From Halichondria panicea (lineage: Eukaryota > Porifera > Demospongiae > Suberitida > Halichondriidae): a stretch of 64,000 bases of DNA. The notes beneath the pieces are model-generated. The model ran no database searches. It saw nothing but the letters and a program-made list of their open reading frames with translations, and was not told the origin of the DNA. The stretch covers positions 5,752,621 through 5,816,620 of the forward strand of contig NC_087389.1 in NCBI RefSeq assembly GCF_963675165.1, given 5' to 3'. Position numbers and translations under genes: made by a program. Every line of letters begins with the position of its first letter. Position 1 is the first letter of the stretch. Of the stretch, positions 13,401 to 22,917 are shown one piece after another.

Positions 13401-16400
13401 CTCTTCAGTTCACTCTCCTTCTCAGCCTTCGTCTGGACAAGGTGAACAAGACAAGAGTGGGTTAGACTGTGTGTTTGTGGTCACACATTATGAGTTGTCT
13501 ATAGGTGTAGCTACGAGGGTCAGGTAAGGATATGAGACTATTACAAACTGAATGCACATGAGGTGTAGGGTATGTTTGCCAACATTGTTTGACTCACTTT
13601 CTATCGTTCCAGATATTCAGTAACCATGGAAATGTATGGAGAAAAAAGAATATAATCACAAACCTGTACACTATGATGTCAATAATTTATATTACACGGC
13701 ATGTACTCATACGTACAAATCAAACATTACTGACACAAGTACAGTCACAAGTCAGTGCAGTGTCCCGCTCACCTTCTGTTTAGTCCAATGAGACACCAGC
13801 GTAAGACACACATGGAAACAGAGAGAGGGGATGATGGTAGGAGCAGTGAGTGCATTCATACATGTCTGTATACTGTAACTTACAAACTGTTGTTCCAGTA
13901 ATCATTAGCAGTAGTCACATTAACAAGTAGTAGGACACGGACATGTAGAGAAATGAACATGTTCAAATACACGAATGCATTCACACATGTATACATCAAT
14001 TATTGCAAGTACACGTCTGTACAGCATGAAACTATCAAGAGCAGTACCAATCCTAAATAAAGCCACACAATTTCTGCCTTCATGCAGTAGTACATGTACA
14101 CAAGTCAGTCTAGTTTGCCATTAAATATAAAATGCTCAGCTAGCACACACTGACAATAATAAACTCACGTGCTGTTGTTGAGTAACAGTCCACAGAGGGT
14201 ACATGTGAGGAGAGAGGGATATGAACACACTTGTAGTAACACAGTACACACACTGGCTAGTACACACACAGGTACTTAGTACTAGCAATGGCAGATAATG
14301 GAAGGGTCAGTGGGTGGGTCAGTGGAAGGGGCGGTAAACGGTACAACAAGCATCTTACATGTACAACTTTGATACGTATGATTTTGTTTGTCGTACAATA
14401 CAACACACGCACTCCATGAGACACACACACAATCACAACGTACCTCAATGGAAACCTGAGACACATCAAATGGTACATGTGAGGGAGAGATTTAATCTTA
14501 ACACACATACAAGACATCAGATCAGTTGAACGCTGGTGTGTATGGGACTGACTACACATAGCAACAAGTGGAATACATCTAGACCTGGCACATTAAAGCT
14601 CTTGGGAACAATCTTGAGAAATCAAGAACTTAATTAGTTGGGGAATTTACATGTACACAATGTACACAATGCATGTACATGTGTGGTATTTCTAAATTGT
14701 GCGTAAAAATAATGGGACTATGAATAGTACAAGGTTACTGTTCGGAAATTTACGTACATGCAGATTTAGGAAAGTTAGTCAGTACAAACATTTTGGGCAA
14801 GTTTGGAGCATGTGTAATGTACCCTGGCCTACACCTGGGGTAACCACAAACTGTGAGGCTGATATCGTCCTCGTAGCCGTGGTCTACCCTATACGAGGGA
14901 GAGGGTCAGCTCTAGAGGACAAGGGACACACTAGTCATGCTAGGTAACCAGTACATCCGTACACATTGCAGCTGAACCATTTTAGTGTGTGGACATTGAG
15001 TACCCATAAGAAGCTCACCTCCTACAGTAGTCCAAATCAGTGTGAGGTCCAACATAGGAATGAGTGTGTGCATGGGAAGAGACAAACACGATAATGTACC
15101 AACTTAGATGCATATTCTATGAACCAACAAAAGTATTAAAAGTACAACCTAATAAGTTTTGTAGTTGGCAATATGCAAATTGAGAGATAAAGACTTTTAC
15201 AATTTCCTACAATTAGTGTAGGAGTTCCTATAGTAACCATTAAAATTAGTGTACACGTGCAAACACAACTTACAGCCTGTTGATCCAGAGAGGGAGAGTC
15301 CACAGGGCAAACACGTGGGAAGATAGTAAATGAATGATTACGAGGTTGAATCTGATCATACTAAATATTTCCCTATATAACACTATGGCACTGCACACAC
15401 ACAAGAGTAATAATGGGGAAGTAGAAACATCACAGACTAGTGTTCAAGCTGGCGCTGTGCTAATGCCTCTCGCCATGTTTTTGCTTTCGCTCAAAAGTAT
15501 TAGAGTGTTATCTATAATGAATTTTATATTAAAGTTAGCTTATCTATATAAAGTCACTGAGAAGAAAAGACTTATTTACATGCATCTATTGTTGTTATTT
15601 ATTGTATTATGTGGCTTACCAGGACCTCAAGAAAGAAGAAAATTGATTCTTCCAGGATCTGTAGTTCAGTGTATATAATATCTAAGAAGAAAAGACCTGT
15701 GTACATGCATATTGTTATCTATATTGTTATATGGTAGTGTTTTGTGGCTTACCAGGCCCTCAAGACAAAGATGATTCTGCCAGGAGGATCTGGATCTGGA
15801 TCTTGGATATTATTTTCTCACACATGGGGAATGAGCGCGCATGCGCATTACATCCACAGGAATAATTAAAGGGTGTGTCCAAAGAGATCAATTTCACAAA
15901 ATTAATGGCTACTGCTAGCTAGCTGTTTTAACAGATATTTTCTGAGTATTGTAGCTAACAAAAAGCTAGCGCTTTAGTGCAAGGCTAACTCATATGTTGA
16001 ATAGAAAGTTTGTGAGGACAGATGATGCTATGAAAGATTCTGAAGAGACTGCAACAGCCTTCAATGTGAGTCAAACTAGCCATAACTCGAGAAAGAAGCT
16101 TTAGTTTGCTAATCCACGAATCAAAATCCAAGAGAACGTGGCTAGAAGCCTATAGAAGCTGTTAGTTTTCGTCGCATTGTAACCGTTGAGCAGTTATAGC
16201 TGGAATACACACACACACAGACAGACAGACAGACAGACAGACACACACACAGTCAGCTTTACCGTATCCCTCGTGCGGCTACGCCTCGAGGCATAAATAT
16301 GCAACAGGCACTAAATACTCTGACAACACACACCAACTTACATCCTGTTGTTTCAGAGGGTCGGTCAAAGGTGAGGTGGAGATGCATGAAATGGAAGGAA

Positions 16401-16913
16401 GAGAACATTAGTGCAGTGATAAAGCCAAACATGCAGACTGAAACACTTGATTAACCATGCATACTTTCAGGGAATACTATACGAGTAGATCTACTGGTCT
16501 CAATTAAGGAATAGTATCACATTCAGTTATCCGTATGTGCTCTTCTTTACACTGTCTACCTCCTAACAACAAGTGCTCAGACCACAAGCATTTCAGCTTG
16601 GTAGAATGTGATTGCACACAACGTACCTCAATGCTTGTCTGTTGTCCATCCAGGGAGAGTGGTACATGTGGAGAGAACAACAACATGAGATAAAACACCT
16701 CACACTGACAGGGTAGAGTGTAGGCACTATACTGTGATGAATGAATGATGCCAAGTGTGTTTATGGGTGGTCAACAAGTACATCTAGGCACTAGGAGAAT
16801 GCACTGATCATGAGTATCTATCTATCATGTGAATATCATACCCTTTCATCCTCAGTAAGTCCATCTGTCAACTGTAGGGAACTAGCAGCATCCAGTGTTG
16901 TAGATTCAGCCAT
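4131..16913 (-). CDS. Gene A: multi-exon Roc-COR-like GTPase with helical N-terminus and Death domains
   Basis: Spliced minus-strand gene, 28 exons by inspection, 4209 nt of coding sequence and frame closed from ATG (16911-16913) to stop (4131-4133). Order: leader exon (16842-16913); nine microexons (16638 down to 13598); coiled-coil exons (13391-13432, 12883-13081); GTPase/COR exon (8102-10192); seven mini-exons (7919 down to 6990); half Death domain (6572-6711); Death domain (6048-6312); mini-exon (5826-5891); linkers (5586-5660, 5121-5173, 4811-5069, 4617-4712); terminal Death-type domain (4131-4477). Phases agree at every junction. All sites are GT donors and AG acceptors except the acceptor at 6712, which reads CG. 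GTPase plus Death domain suggests an intracellular signalling adaptor of the ROCO or NLR-like kind; that role is inferred. Gene B is a paralogue. Whether the microexons are all used needs a transcript. Confidence 0.72.
4617..5891 (-). CDS. Gene A linker exons between Death domains
   Basis: Exons 5826-5891 (mini-exon, KPSSATGG start), 5586-5660, 5121-5173, 4811-5069 and 4617-4712. The exon 4811-5069 opens with MRYP and seven Asp residues, then a Ser/Thr/Glu-rich stretch. 5586-5660 and 4617-4712 are duplicates sharing DTSQDVLTSYPHT. 5121-5173 duplicates the first 17 codons of the terminal domain (TIEELKER) and then splices away. Phases fit throughout. Low complexity and acidity suggest an unstructured spacer. 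Confidence 0.65.
6048..6711 (-). CDS. Gene A Death-domain exons (half domain plus full Death domain)
   Basis: The exon 6572-6711 encodes VMEDVCKKTGVRDQQLDQ and the following helix, the same N-terminal half found in the gene B Death domain. It then joins in frame (phase 0) to 6048-6312, which has Death-domain hallmarks: an early DLQHVYEKL helix, WFNLGLALGL, CLREML and a late TWSLLSDAL segment. The natural continuation of the first half is absent, so the two look like an exon-shuffled chimera. The acceptor of 6572-6711 reads CCGG where gene B has CAGG, so this exon may be skipped or mis-spliced; skipping it would break the frame. Confidence 0.7.
6990..7919 (-). CDS. Gene A mini-exon array (seven phase 1-1 exons)
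   Basis: Exons at 7851-7919, 7699-7755, 7545-7598, 7403-7474, 7226-7300, 7103-7171 and 6990-7052. Each is 54-75 nt, a multiple of three, with one coding base before the donor, so any can be skipped or duplicated without changing frame. They are mutually related: a start like SSVTGD or SSPVME and an end like SDQQQYS or SDQYTS. They form a flexible Ser/Thr/Gln-rich linker between the GTPase/COR exon and the Death domains. All have GT donors and AG acceptors. The pattern suggests growth by exon duplication and an opportunity for alternative splicing. Confidence 0.7.
8102..10192 (-). CDS. Gene A large exon: P-loop GTPase plus COR-like region
   Basis: A 2091-nt exon, phase 1 at both ends, encoding 697 residues without a stop. 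Visible motifs in order: Walker A GAAGSGKS about 30 residues in; STPCRDR near residue 55; a G3-like motif TDNGGQPQFHD near residue 180; VGTFSDK, which occupies the place of G4, near residue 270. The C-terminal half has the features of a COR (C-terminal of Roc) region: a WW-containing helix, ALDYFNDMCIVHYY, TVFVDPQ and later FLMPSLL. GGQPQFHD-type GTPases are widespread in sponges, cnidarians and molluscs. Likely activity is GTP binding and hydrolysis that switches the attached Death domains. The Roc-COR assignment rests on motif order only. Similarity to the gene B exon looks like about half of residues by eye. Confidence 0.85.
10193..12882 (-). other. Long intron of gene A between coiled coil and GTPase exons
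   Basis: No supported exon was found in this 2.7-kb stretch. It is nearly identical to 52561-55177 of gene B, apart from the 75-100 bp nearest the GTPase exon where similarity stops. Open frames here, such as those at 12.0-12.5 kb, occur on both strands in both copies and carry no domain. One 15-nt AG/GT-bounded segment (11925-11939) could be a further microexon but does not differ between copies. Confidence 0.6.
12883..13432 (-). CDS. Gene A coiled-coil exons
   Basis: Two exons. 13391-13432 encodes 14 residues (TKAEKESELKSYET). 12883-13081 encodes 66 residues plus one base, rich in Glu, Lys, Gln and Leu (for example QLQGELEEVEGKIKKCV), typical of a coiled coil. The donor at GAAG|GTGAGG gives phase 1, which matches the start of the GTPase exon; the alternative donor 40 nt further on would put a stop in the next exon. 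The segment probably mediates oligomerisation. Between genes A and B the residues around SDIQERERWIHDQEN are heavily substituted, while the first part of the exon is conserved. Confidence 0.75.
13598..16638 (-). CDS. Gene A microexon series (12-nt and 3-nt exons)
   Basis: Nine candidate exons, all phase 0, each bounded by AG and a strong donor: 16627-16638 (TSIE), 16342-16344 (GAT), 15274-15276 (GCT), 15019-15021 (GAG), 14444-14455 (VSIE), 14169-14171 (CAC), 13884-13886 (TTT), 13773-13775 (AAG), 13598-13600 (AAA). The sense-strand acceptors share an AACAG-like ending and the donors are GTAAGT, GTGAGT or GTACGT. Joined to the flanking exons they make a continuous charged helix leading into the coiled coil. 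Support comes from gene B, where the same nine slots exist and the coding letters differ at 10 of 45 positions while the introns are nearly invariant. Single-codon exons are very unusual. Some could instead be decoy splice sites, or the exons could extend through a non-AG acceptor. Confidence 0.5.
15434..16296 (+). mobile_element. Insertion present only in the gene A copy
   Basis: About 860 bp between the GCT and GAT microexons of gene A that is absent at the gene B site (around 57735). The ends carry related inverted words (TAATGCCTC and GAGGCATAA). It includes (AC)n/(AG)n tracts but no recognisable gene. It shows insertion after, or loss since, the duplication. Confidence 0.7.
16842..16913 (-). 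CDS. Gene A exon 1: start codon and acidic leader
   Basis: Encodes 24 residues starting MAESTTLDAASS and ending TEDER, followed by the donor GTATGA. The start is chosen because the homologous exon of gene B (58281-58355) has the same ATG and first seven residues, and the coding phase (0) fits the next exon. The two copies differ at about half of their later codons and by one codon of length, although the DNA on either side is almost identical. No signal peptide is visible, so a cytoplasmic product is expected. Confidence 0.7.
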
Positions 16914-17166
16914 TACCAATCTCAAATTAGTTCTTTGTTGTTCAAGGGCTGTTCAAAGAGGGGCGTAGCTTGTAGGTTAAATGAGGGAATTCCCCACAGC
17001 AGCCAATTATGTAAGGGAATTTCCCAGCAATTAAATTTGATTTGCAAAAACATTTCATACAACATTAAAATTGTAGACCACAGTCAATAATTGTATCAAA
17101 TGATCACTTGAGGACAACACAATGAATGAGGTATAATTATACAAAAACAAAGTGTGTAAATTATGT

Positions 17167-17260
17167 TCAGTTCAAGTCCAGGAAGCAGCTGTCACAGACT
17201 CTGACCAACTTCTTTGAGAAGGGCAGCTTTGTGAAGTGCACTGTGTTGGCAGAATATCAT

Positions 17261-17261
<1 letters not shown>
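17167..17261 (-). pseudogene. FYVE exon, copy 1 (frame-broken)
   Basis: Related to 44974-45073 but with 7 nt deleted before the LPSSKK motif and 2 nt inserted near the start, so the VCDSC motif is out of frame. The matching exon upstream of gene B (58609-58701) carries the same 7-nt deletion. Confidence 0.65.
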
Positions 17262-17318
<57 letters not shown>

Positions 17319-17891
17319 TGGGTGAGTGGGTGAGTGTGTGTGTGTGTGTGGGTGGGGGTGTGTGTGTGTGTGTGTGGGGATGTGGGGGGGATCCATTAAT
17401 TAATGAATGTCTGAACATACGTAACAGTACACACATGACTGTACATGTAGACACGGCTTATAATAATCATCTGTTGGAATCTACAGGTAGGCAGTGGTAT
17501 CCATTAGTATCTGTTACTGAGGTATGCACTAGAATAGCCTAGCATATATAGACTAACAGGGAATTAGTATCTGTGAGGTATGCAACGGAATAATAGCCCA
17601 TAGCATGTAGCAAACAGCCTTATTCTATACACTACTGCAATTACCAGCTTAAAGCAGAACAGGGAGTTAGATACGTGTGCAATCCTGTACAATGGTAACA
17701 AGTATACAAACAATTTATTTTAGAGACAAATTAGCCAAGGAACAATGTAGGGCCAATAAAAGGATTGTTGTCATAGCAACAATGAGAATTGCCCGATAGT
17801 GTTAGCTAGTACCAGCCAATCAACTGATAGCGTTCTATTAGAGAAACATGGTCGAATAAGCACACGCCCACACACTCACACGCCCACTCAC

Positions 17892-19072
17892 CCACGCAGA
17901 TGTTCTCCATCCTGTAGCCACTCTTACACTCATCACAGCCCTCGCTCCAGAGCAGCTCAGCTGACAAGAGACGCTGTGTGTGTGCGTGTGTGTGTGTGTG
18001 TGGGTGTCCTAAAATCCTTATCATTACCACAAAATCACCATAGAATGTTGCTATTCTAACAACATCCTGAGCAATGATGGCTTCCAGAACTTGTATGGTA
18101 CTTTTTGAGGGCTAATATTTTCTGGCTAATCTGCGATAAAATTAGACCCTCGACAATTCTCCGCTATAAGGTGGTATCAATGGTAGATGCTCTTATCTAC
18201 TCTTGGTGGTATGGAAACTCACATATAAATTATGGTGAGGATTTGAAGTAGAGAATGGGCTGGGACTAGCTTGCATATACCAGCAGATATACCTGTATAG
18301 CTACTAATCTATCCACTGCATGTATGGAAAGCAGTGTGAAGGCTGAACAGCATGCAAGTCTCAGCATAAAGTGTTAATTGGTAGATCCCTACTGTTCTAC
18401 ATGGTCGAATAAGCACACGCCCACACACTCACACGCCCACTCACCCACGCAGATGTTCTCCTCCATCCTGTAGCCACTCTTACACTCATCACAGCCCTCG
18501 CTCCAGAGCAGCTCAGCTGACAAGAGACTGTGTGTGTGTGTGTGTGTGTGTCCTAAAATCCTTATCATTACCACAAAATCACTATACAATGTTGCTATTC
18601 TAACAACATCCTGAGCAATGATGGCTTCCAGAACTTGTATGGTACTTTTTGAGAGCTAATATTTTCTGGCTAATCTGTGAGATAAAATTATACCCTCGAC
18701 AATTCCCCGCTATAAGGTGGTATCAATGGTAGATGCTCTTATCTACTCTTGGTGGTATGGAAACTCACATACAAATTATGGTGGGGATTTGAAGTAGAGT
18801 ATGGGGTGGGACTAGCTTGCATATACCAGCAGATATACCTGTATAGCTACTAATCTGTCCACTGCATGTATGGAAAGCAGTGTGAAGGCTGAACAGCATG
18901 CAAGTCTCAGCATAAAGTGTTAATTGGTAGATCCCTACTGTTCTACATGGTCGAATAAGCACACGCCCACACACTCACACGCCCACTCACCCACGCAGAT
19001 GTTCTCCTCCATCCTGTAGCCACTCTTACACTCATCACAGCCCTTGCTCCAGAGCAGCTCAGCTGACAAGAG

Positions 19073-19111
<39 letters not shown>

Positions 19112-19375
19112 TAAAATCCTTATCATTACCACAAAATCACTATACAATGTTGCTATTCTAACAACATCCTGAGCAATGATGGCTTCCAGAACTTGTATGG
19201 TACTTTTTGAGAGCTAATATTTTCTGGCTAATCTGTGAGATAAAATTAGACCCTTGACAATTCCCTGCTATAAGGTGGTATCTTACTCACCCACACAGAT
19301 GTTCTCCTCCATCCTGTAGCCACTCTTACACTCATCACAGCCCTCGCTCCAGAGCAGCTCAGCTGACAAGAGACG

Positions 19376-19437
<62 letters not shown>

Positions 19438-19832
19438 TAAAATCCTTATCATTACCACAAAATCACTATACAATGTTGCTATTCTAACAACATCCTGAGC
19501 AATGATGGCTTCCAGAACTTGTATGGTAGTTTTTGAGAGCTAATATTTTCTGGCTAATCTGTGAGATAAAATTAGACCCTTGACAATTCCCTGCTATAAG
19601 GTGGTATCAATGGTAGATGCTCTTATCTACTCTTGGTGGTATGGAAACTCACATACAAATTAATTATGGTAAGGATTTGAAGTGGAGAATGGGCTGGGAC
19701 TAGCTTGCATATACCAGCAGATATACCTGTATAGCTACTAATCTGTCCACTGCATGTATGGAAAGCAGTGTGAAGGCTGAACAGCATGCAAGTCTCAGCA
19801 TAAAGCGTTAATTGGTAGATCCCCAGTGTTCT
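17892..19832 (-). repeat. Tandem array of about 550-bp units each carrying a CRELD-type exon
   Basis: Four exon copies at 17892-17973, 18445-18527, about 18988-19070 and about 19291-19375, encoding GCDECKSGYRMEENICV preceded by LLSAELLW. Each has a (CA)n tract directly before its acceptor on the sense strand. The third-to-fourth spacing is shorter by a deletion. Exon lengths differ by 2-3 nt (loss of CG or of one codon), so not all can keep the same frame. Flanking unit sequence (CTAAAATCCTTATCATTACC and so on) is shared. Confidence 0.75.
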
Positions 19833-19988
19833 ATGAGTTCCCATAGTCTAGTTCTAGAAGCCATCATTGCTCTTCTTATTTATAACTATACTACATGCAT
19901 GTACATGTATTTATACTATTTGCATAGCAACATTGTATGGTGGTTTGTGGTAATGCAGTGAATGATTTAGCAAGGTCTGTGCTAACAT

Positions 19989-20495
19989 AGGGATTGGAAA
20001 CGGAAGTAGCGTCACGTGACATTTTACATTGAATTTGCAGCATGGCACCAGAGAGCCTTTGATGTCAATCCGTGTTACGGTTGCTCAACACGCGGGAAAC
20101 AATGTTTCATGAATTATGATCACTACAAGATATTCAGAGCCTCCCTAAAACGTCATTCTCATGCCCACTAATGATGAGCATAAGTTGGAAAAGAAAAATA
20201 CAATTTTGACTTTGTGAAGATAGCTAGAGGTACAAAATGTTCTTCGTCACGCTATGAAATCTTTATGTACCTAGAATGTTTCTAATATAGCTAAGACTGT
20301 GCAACTCATCGGTGTACTGTGTCCCACCCCATATGGTCTCAAGTGTCAGTTGGAAGTGCAAGTTTTAGTACAAATGTAGTAGCAGACAGTCGAAGGTACT
20401 ATCTAGCCTAGATTTTACTAACGTTAGATACACAGCCTCGATTACACCCCGGCGTAATGCGGATATAATTCGGGGAACTTCCGTTTCCAATCCCT
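19989..20495 (+). mobile_element. Inverted-repeat insertion present only in copy A
   Basis: Ends AGGGATTGGAAACGGAAGT and its near-perfect inverse. The paralogous sequence near 59950-59965 lacks it. About 505 bp, no coding capacity. Confidence 0.7.
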
Positions 20496-21612
20496 CTCCC
20501 TATTCAATCTATAGTAGCACTCACTGTACCTGTAGTCCTGCCTGCAGCTGTTGGGTCTGTCCTGCCAGACAAGAACTCTCTTGTATCAGCTCCTGTCTTC
20601 CTCACTATCCTGTGAGGGTGTGTGAGGTATGTGTTGAGTGTGAGGGTGTGTGGAGTGTGTGTGGGGGTGTAGGGTGTGTGGAGTGTGTGGGGTGTGGAGT
20701 GTGTGAAGGTTACCAATTATATGACAGATTTTCATCAACAATTCAAGGACTAGTAAAAAACAAAAATTAAGAGGGAGGTTTTAGATGGTATAGTTGGTTA
20801 TTTTCGAGGTTTTCGAGGATTGACCCAGAAACAGGCAGGCTGGTAAAAAAATTAAATGAAAAGGGACATCGAGTTTTTAGATAGTTTCTGCACATAGAGA
20901 ATGTGTTAGGCTTTCCCGAACATGTTGTGGTAACAACAGTAGTTGTTGGGTTAACAAAAGGGACCATGAAACTTGTAGCTTCCAAAACAGGGAAGCTAAA
21001 GCTGCACCAAATAGCAGTGTGTGCTGACTGGAGGTCAGAGGTCAAGTGCACCAAATTGAGTTGATTAAAGTATCAAGTCTCCAATGGATACGATAGATAC
21101 ATGTACAATGGAGACACAAGACTAACAACCAAAAGAGTCTGTTTTTACCCAGCGTATACGTTACATTAGAGACAAGTTGTCCTAGGAACAAGCAATGCAA
21201 TAGCAACCTATAACTAGGTATACACACACGCATGAACAGCTAGTAGGACAATACGCACAATTAGCGAGTGCTACAACAATACACAAACAAACAAACTAAC
21301 AACAACACATTGCTACCAATCAGCACACACTCACACTCATCAATACCATATAGCTATTTCAAAGGGATACAAAATGAATCTTTTGATCGTGAAAATGCAT
21401 AATTCAAGTTATGAGCACTCAAAGTTAGCTATCAAAACGCAAAGCTTCTAATCAGAAAAATCACAAGCTACAAAGGAAGTCAGCCCTTTCTAGTAACCAC
21501 GCTTCCTGTGTTAACTTACCATCGAGGTTAGTTGAGCACAACCACTACTACTTTAGATCATCATAGCCCTCCTCCTTATGTCTCCTGTGTGCAGGGACAC
21601 TACATTAGTCAC

Positions 21613-21725
21613 ACCAACTACAACCCCAGAGGAGGATCGTCAGGGTCAAAAGGTCTAGTCTTAATCATAAAACTGCTTCTGGGGGACTTTCCACTCAGCT
21701 ATTGACCCTGACAATCCTCCTCTGC
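21613..21725. repeat. Inverted repeat
   Basis: GAGGAGGATCGTCAGGGTCAA and TTGACCCTGACAATCCTCCTC form arms about 50 bp apart. The 20.8-21.9 kb interval otherwise holds segments shared with dynein-intron sequence near 35.7 and 60.3 kb and with 780-1040. Confidence 0.6.
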
Positions 21726-21908
21726 TCCAACCGCATGTGCAAATTCAACAGTCTCCTGTACAACACTTAGTATAAGTCACTTAATTCAACACCAGTTTAA
21801 CAACTTCCTTTCTCAAATTCAGGCGTTATTTTAACAACTTTACACACACAGTCAGAGTCACATATTCAACACAACCGTTGTATTACTGGCTGTTGTAAAT
21901 GAACTCAC

Positions 21909-22570
21909 AGCTTGAAGCACCATCTCTCAATATCCTCCTCATAATTCTCCAGCAGTCGATGGCACTGCATTGAAACACACACAGCTTTATACATTGCAGG
22001 CACTCGTGTATGTATGTATGTCACTATATAACTCCCTAACAACCAATGAGGAGCATGGATACATAGTGACAGAGCTTACACACATTTTTATACATTGCAG
22101 GCACTCGTGTATGTACGTATGTCACTATATAACTCCCTAGCAACCAATGAGGAGCATGGATACATAGTGACAGAGCTTACATCATAATCTGAATGTTTAC
22201 AAACATCGTCCAGCATCTCGATCAATCGAACCTCACTGCAAGACCTCACTGCAAGAAAATAAAATCAACTTTTTAAGAGTGTTAGTGCAATTAGATGGAG
22301 GCTACCTGTTAGCGTAGGAGCCGAGTTTCTCCTGCTCCCAATTCGTGTCCCCACCAGCAAAGTTTGACTTGGCCGTGTCGTCCATCCTCTGGGGGGAGGG
22401 GCAGCGTATGAATTACCCCATACACCTCAACACATTTTAATAGATGTTCACACTCACTTTGTTGAAGGCTTGGACAAAGTCTTTGCATACTTTACATGAT
22501 GGTTTGACAGCCAGAGAGTAGCTGCCAGGAGGAGGACAATGAGTACCAAGGATCTGTCGAGTGTATTCAT
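21909..22570 (-). pseudogene. CRELD: CRELD-type gene, 5' exons (DUF3456/canopy-like domain)
   Basis: Exon 22458-22570 starts with ATG and a strong signal peptide (RSLVLIVLLLAATLWL), then in another frame KPSCKVCKDFVQAFNK. Exon 22306-22388 has SNFAGGDTNWEQEKLGSY; 22181-22235 has EVRLIEMLDDVCKHSDYD; 21909-21964 has CHRLLENYEEDIERWCF. Order and spacing match the N-terminal domain of CRELD proteins, secretory-pathway Cys-rich EGF proteins involved in ER folding and calcium signalling. Exons 2-4 join in phase. The signal peptide and the first Cys motif are out of frame by one base, so this copy is broken or the assembly has a one-base error. The expected EGF exons are not contiguous; related ones lie at 17.9-19.4 kb. 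Confidence 0.7.
21975..22180. repeat. Tandem duplication of about 104 bp
   Basis: Two successive copies running from the TTTATACATTGCAGGCACTC stretch to GTGACAGAGCTTAC, inside the intron between CRELD exons 3 and 4; the second ends at the exon 3 donor. Confidence 0.7.
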
Positions 22571-22917
22571 ACCCTTAAGCTGGCGTAGCTGTGATAGTCA
22601 CTCAACTCAGTTTAGAATGTAGAAAATGTGAAGATTGGTACGGGTCGTTTCACCCACCTGAATATTATAGCCTCGATCCCAGGCCGCACTTCCTATGCAT
22701 GGGGCCAGTGATGATGAAGGTACTCCAAACATGTGTTCAGTCTCTTGACTATAGAATCAATTGCAAGGCCAGGTCTTAGTGATTAATCGTGTGAGCGTTG
22801 CTATAGTGTTCATAATAATGATTGCGCATGCTCTTTTCACATTCCATCACAATAATTATAAGCAGACACATAAAACAGCATCAATAAAACAAAACGTTAA
22901 AGTAATTATTTCAGTTT

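Noticed and set aside
13690-13740. GTACGT donor-like site with A/B differences nearby
   Set aside because: The only upstream acceptor gives a 13-nt segment beginning with TAA, which cannot fit phase 0.
17172-17396. Open frames of alternating Thr-His or Cys-Val over TG tracts, also at 38.9, 45.1, 46.9 and 58.6 kb
   Set aside because: They are translations of microsatellites; open frames exist on both strands and have no counterpart outside the repeat.
20500-20610. Possible coiled-coil exon (QESSCLAGQTQQLQAGLQ) or alternative frame IVRKTGADTRE, also near 60.0 kb
   Set aside because: The frame could not be decided: each reading needs a different acceptor, and one acceptor is changed in the second copy.
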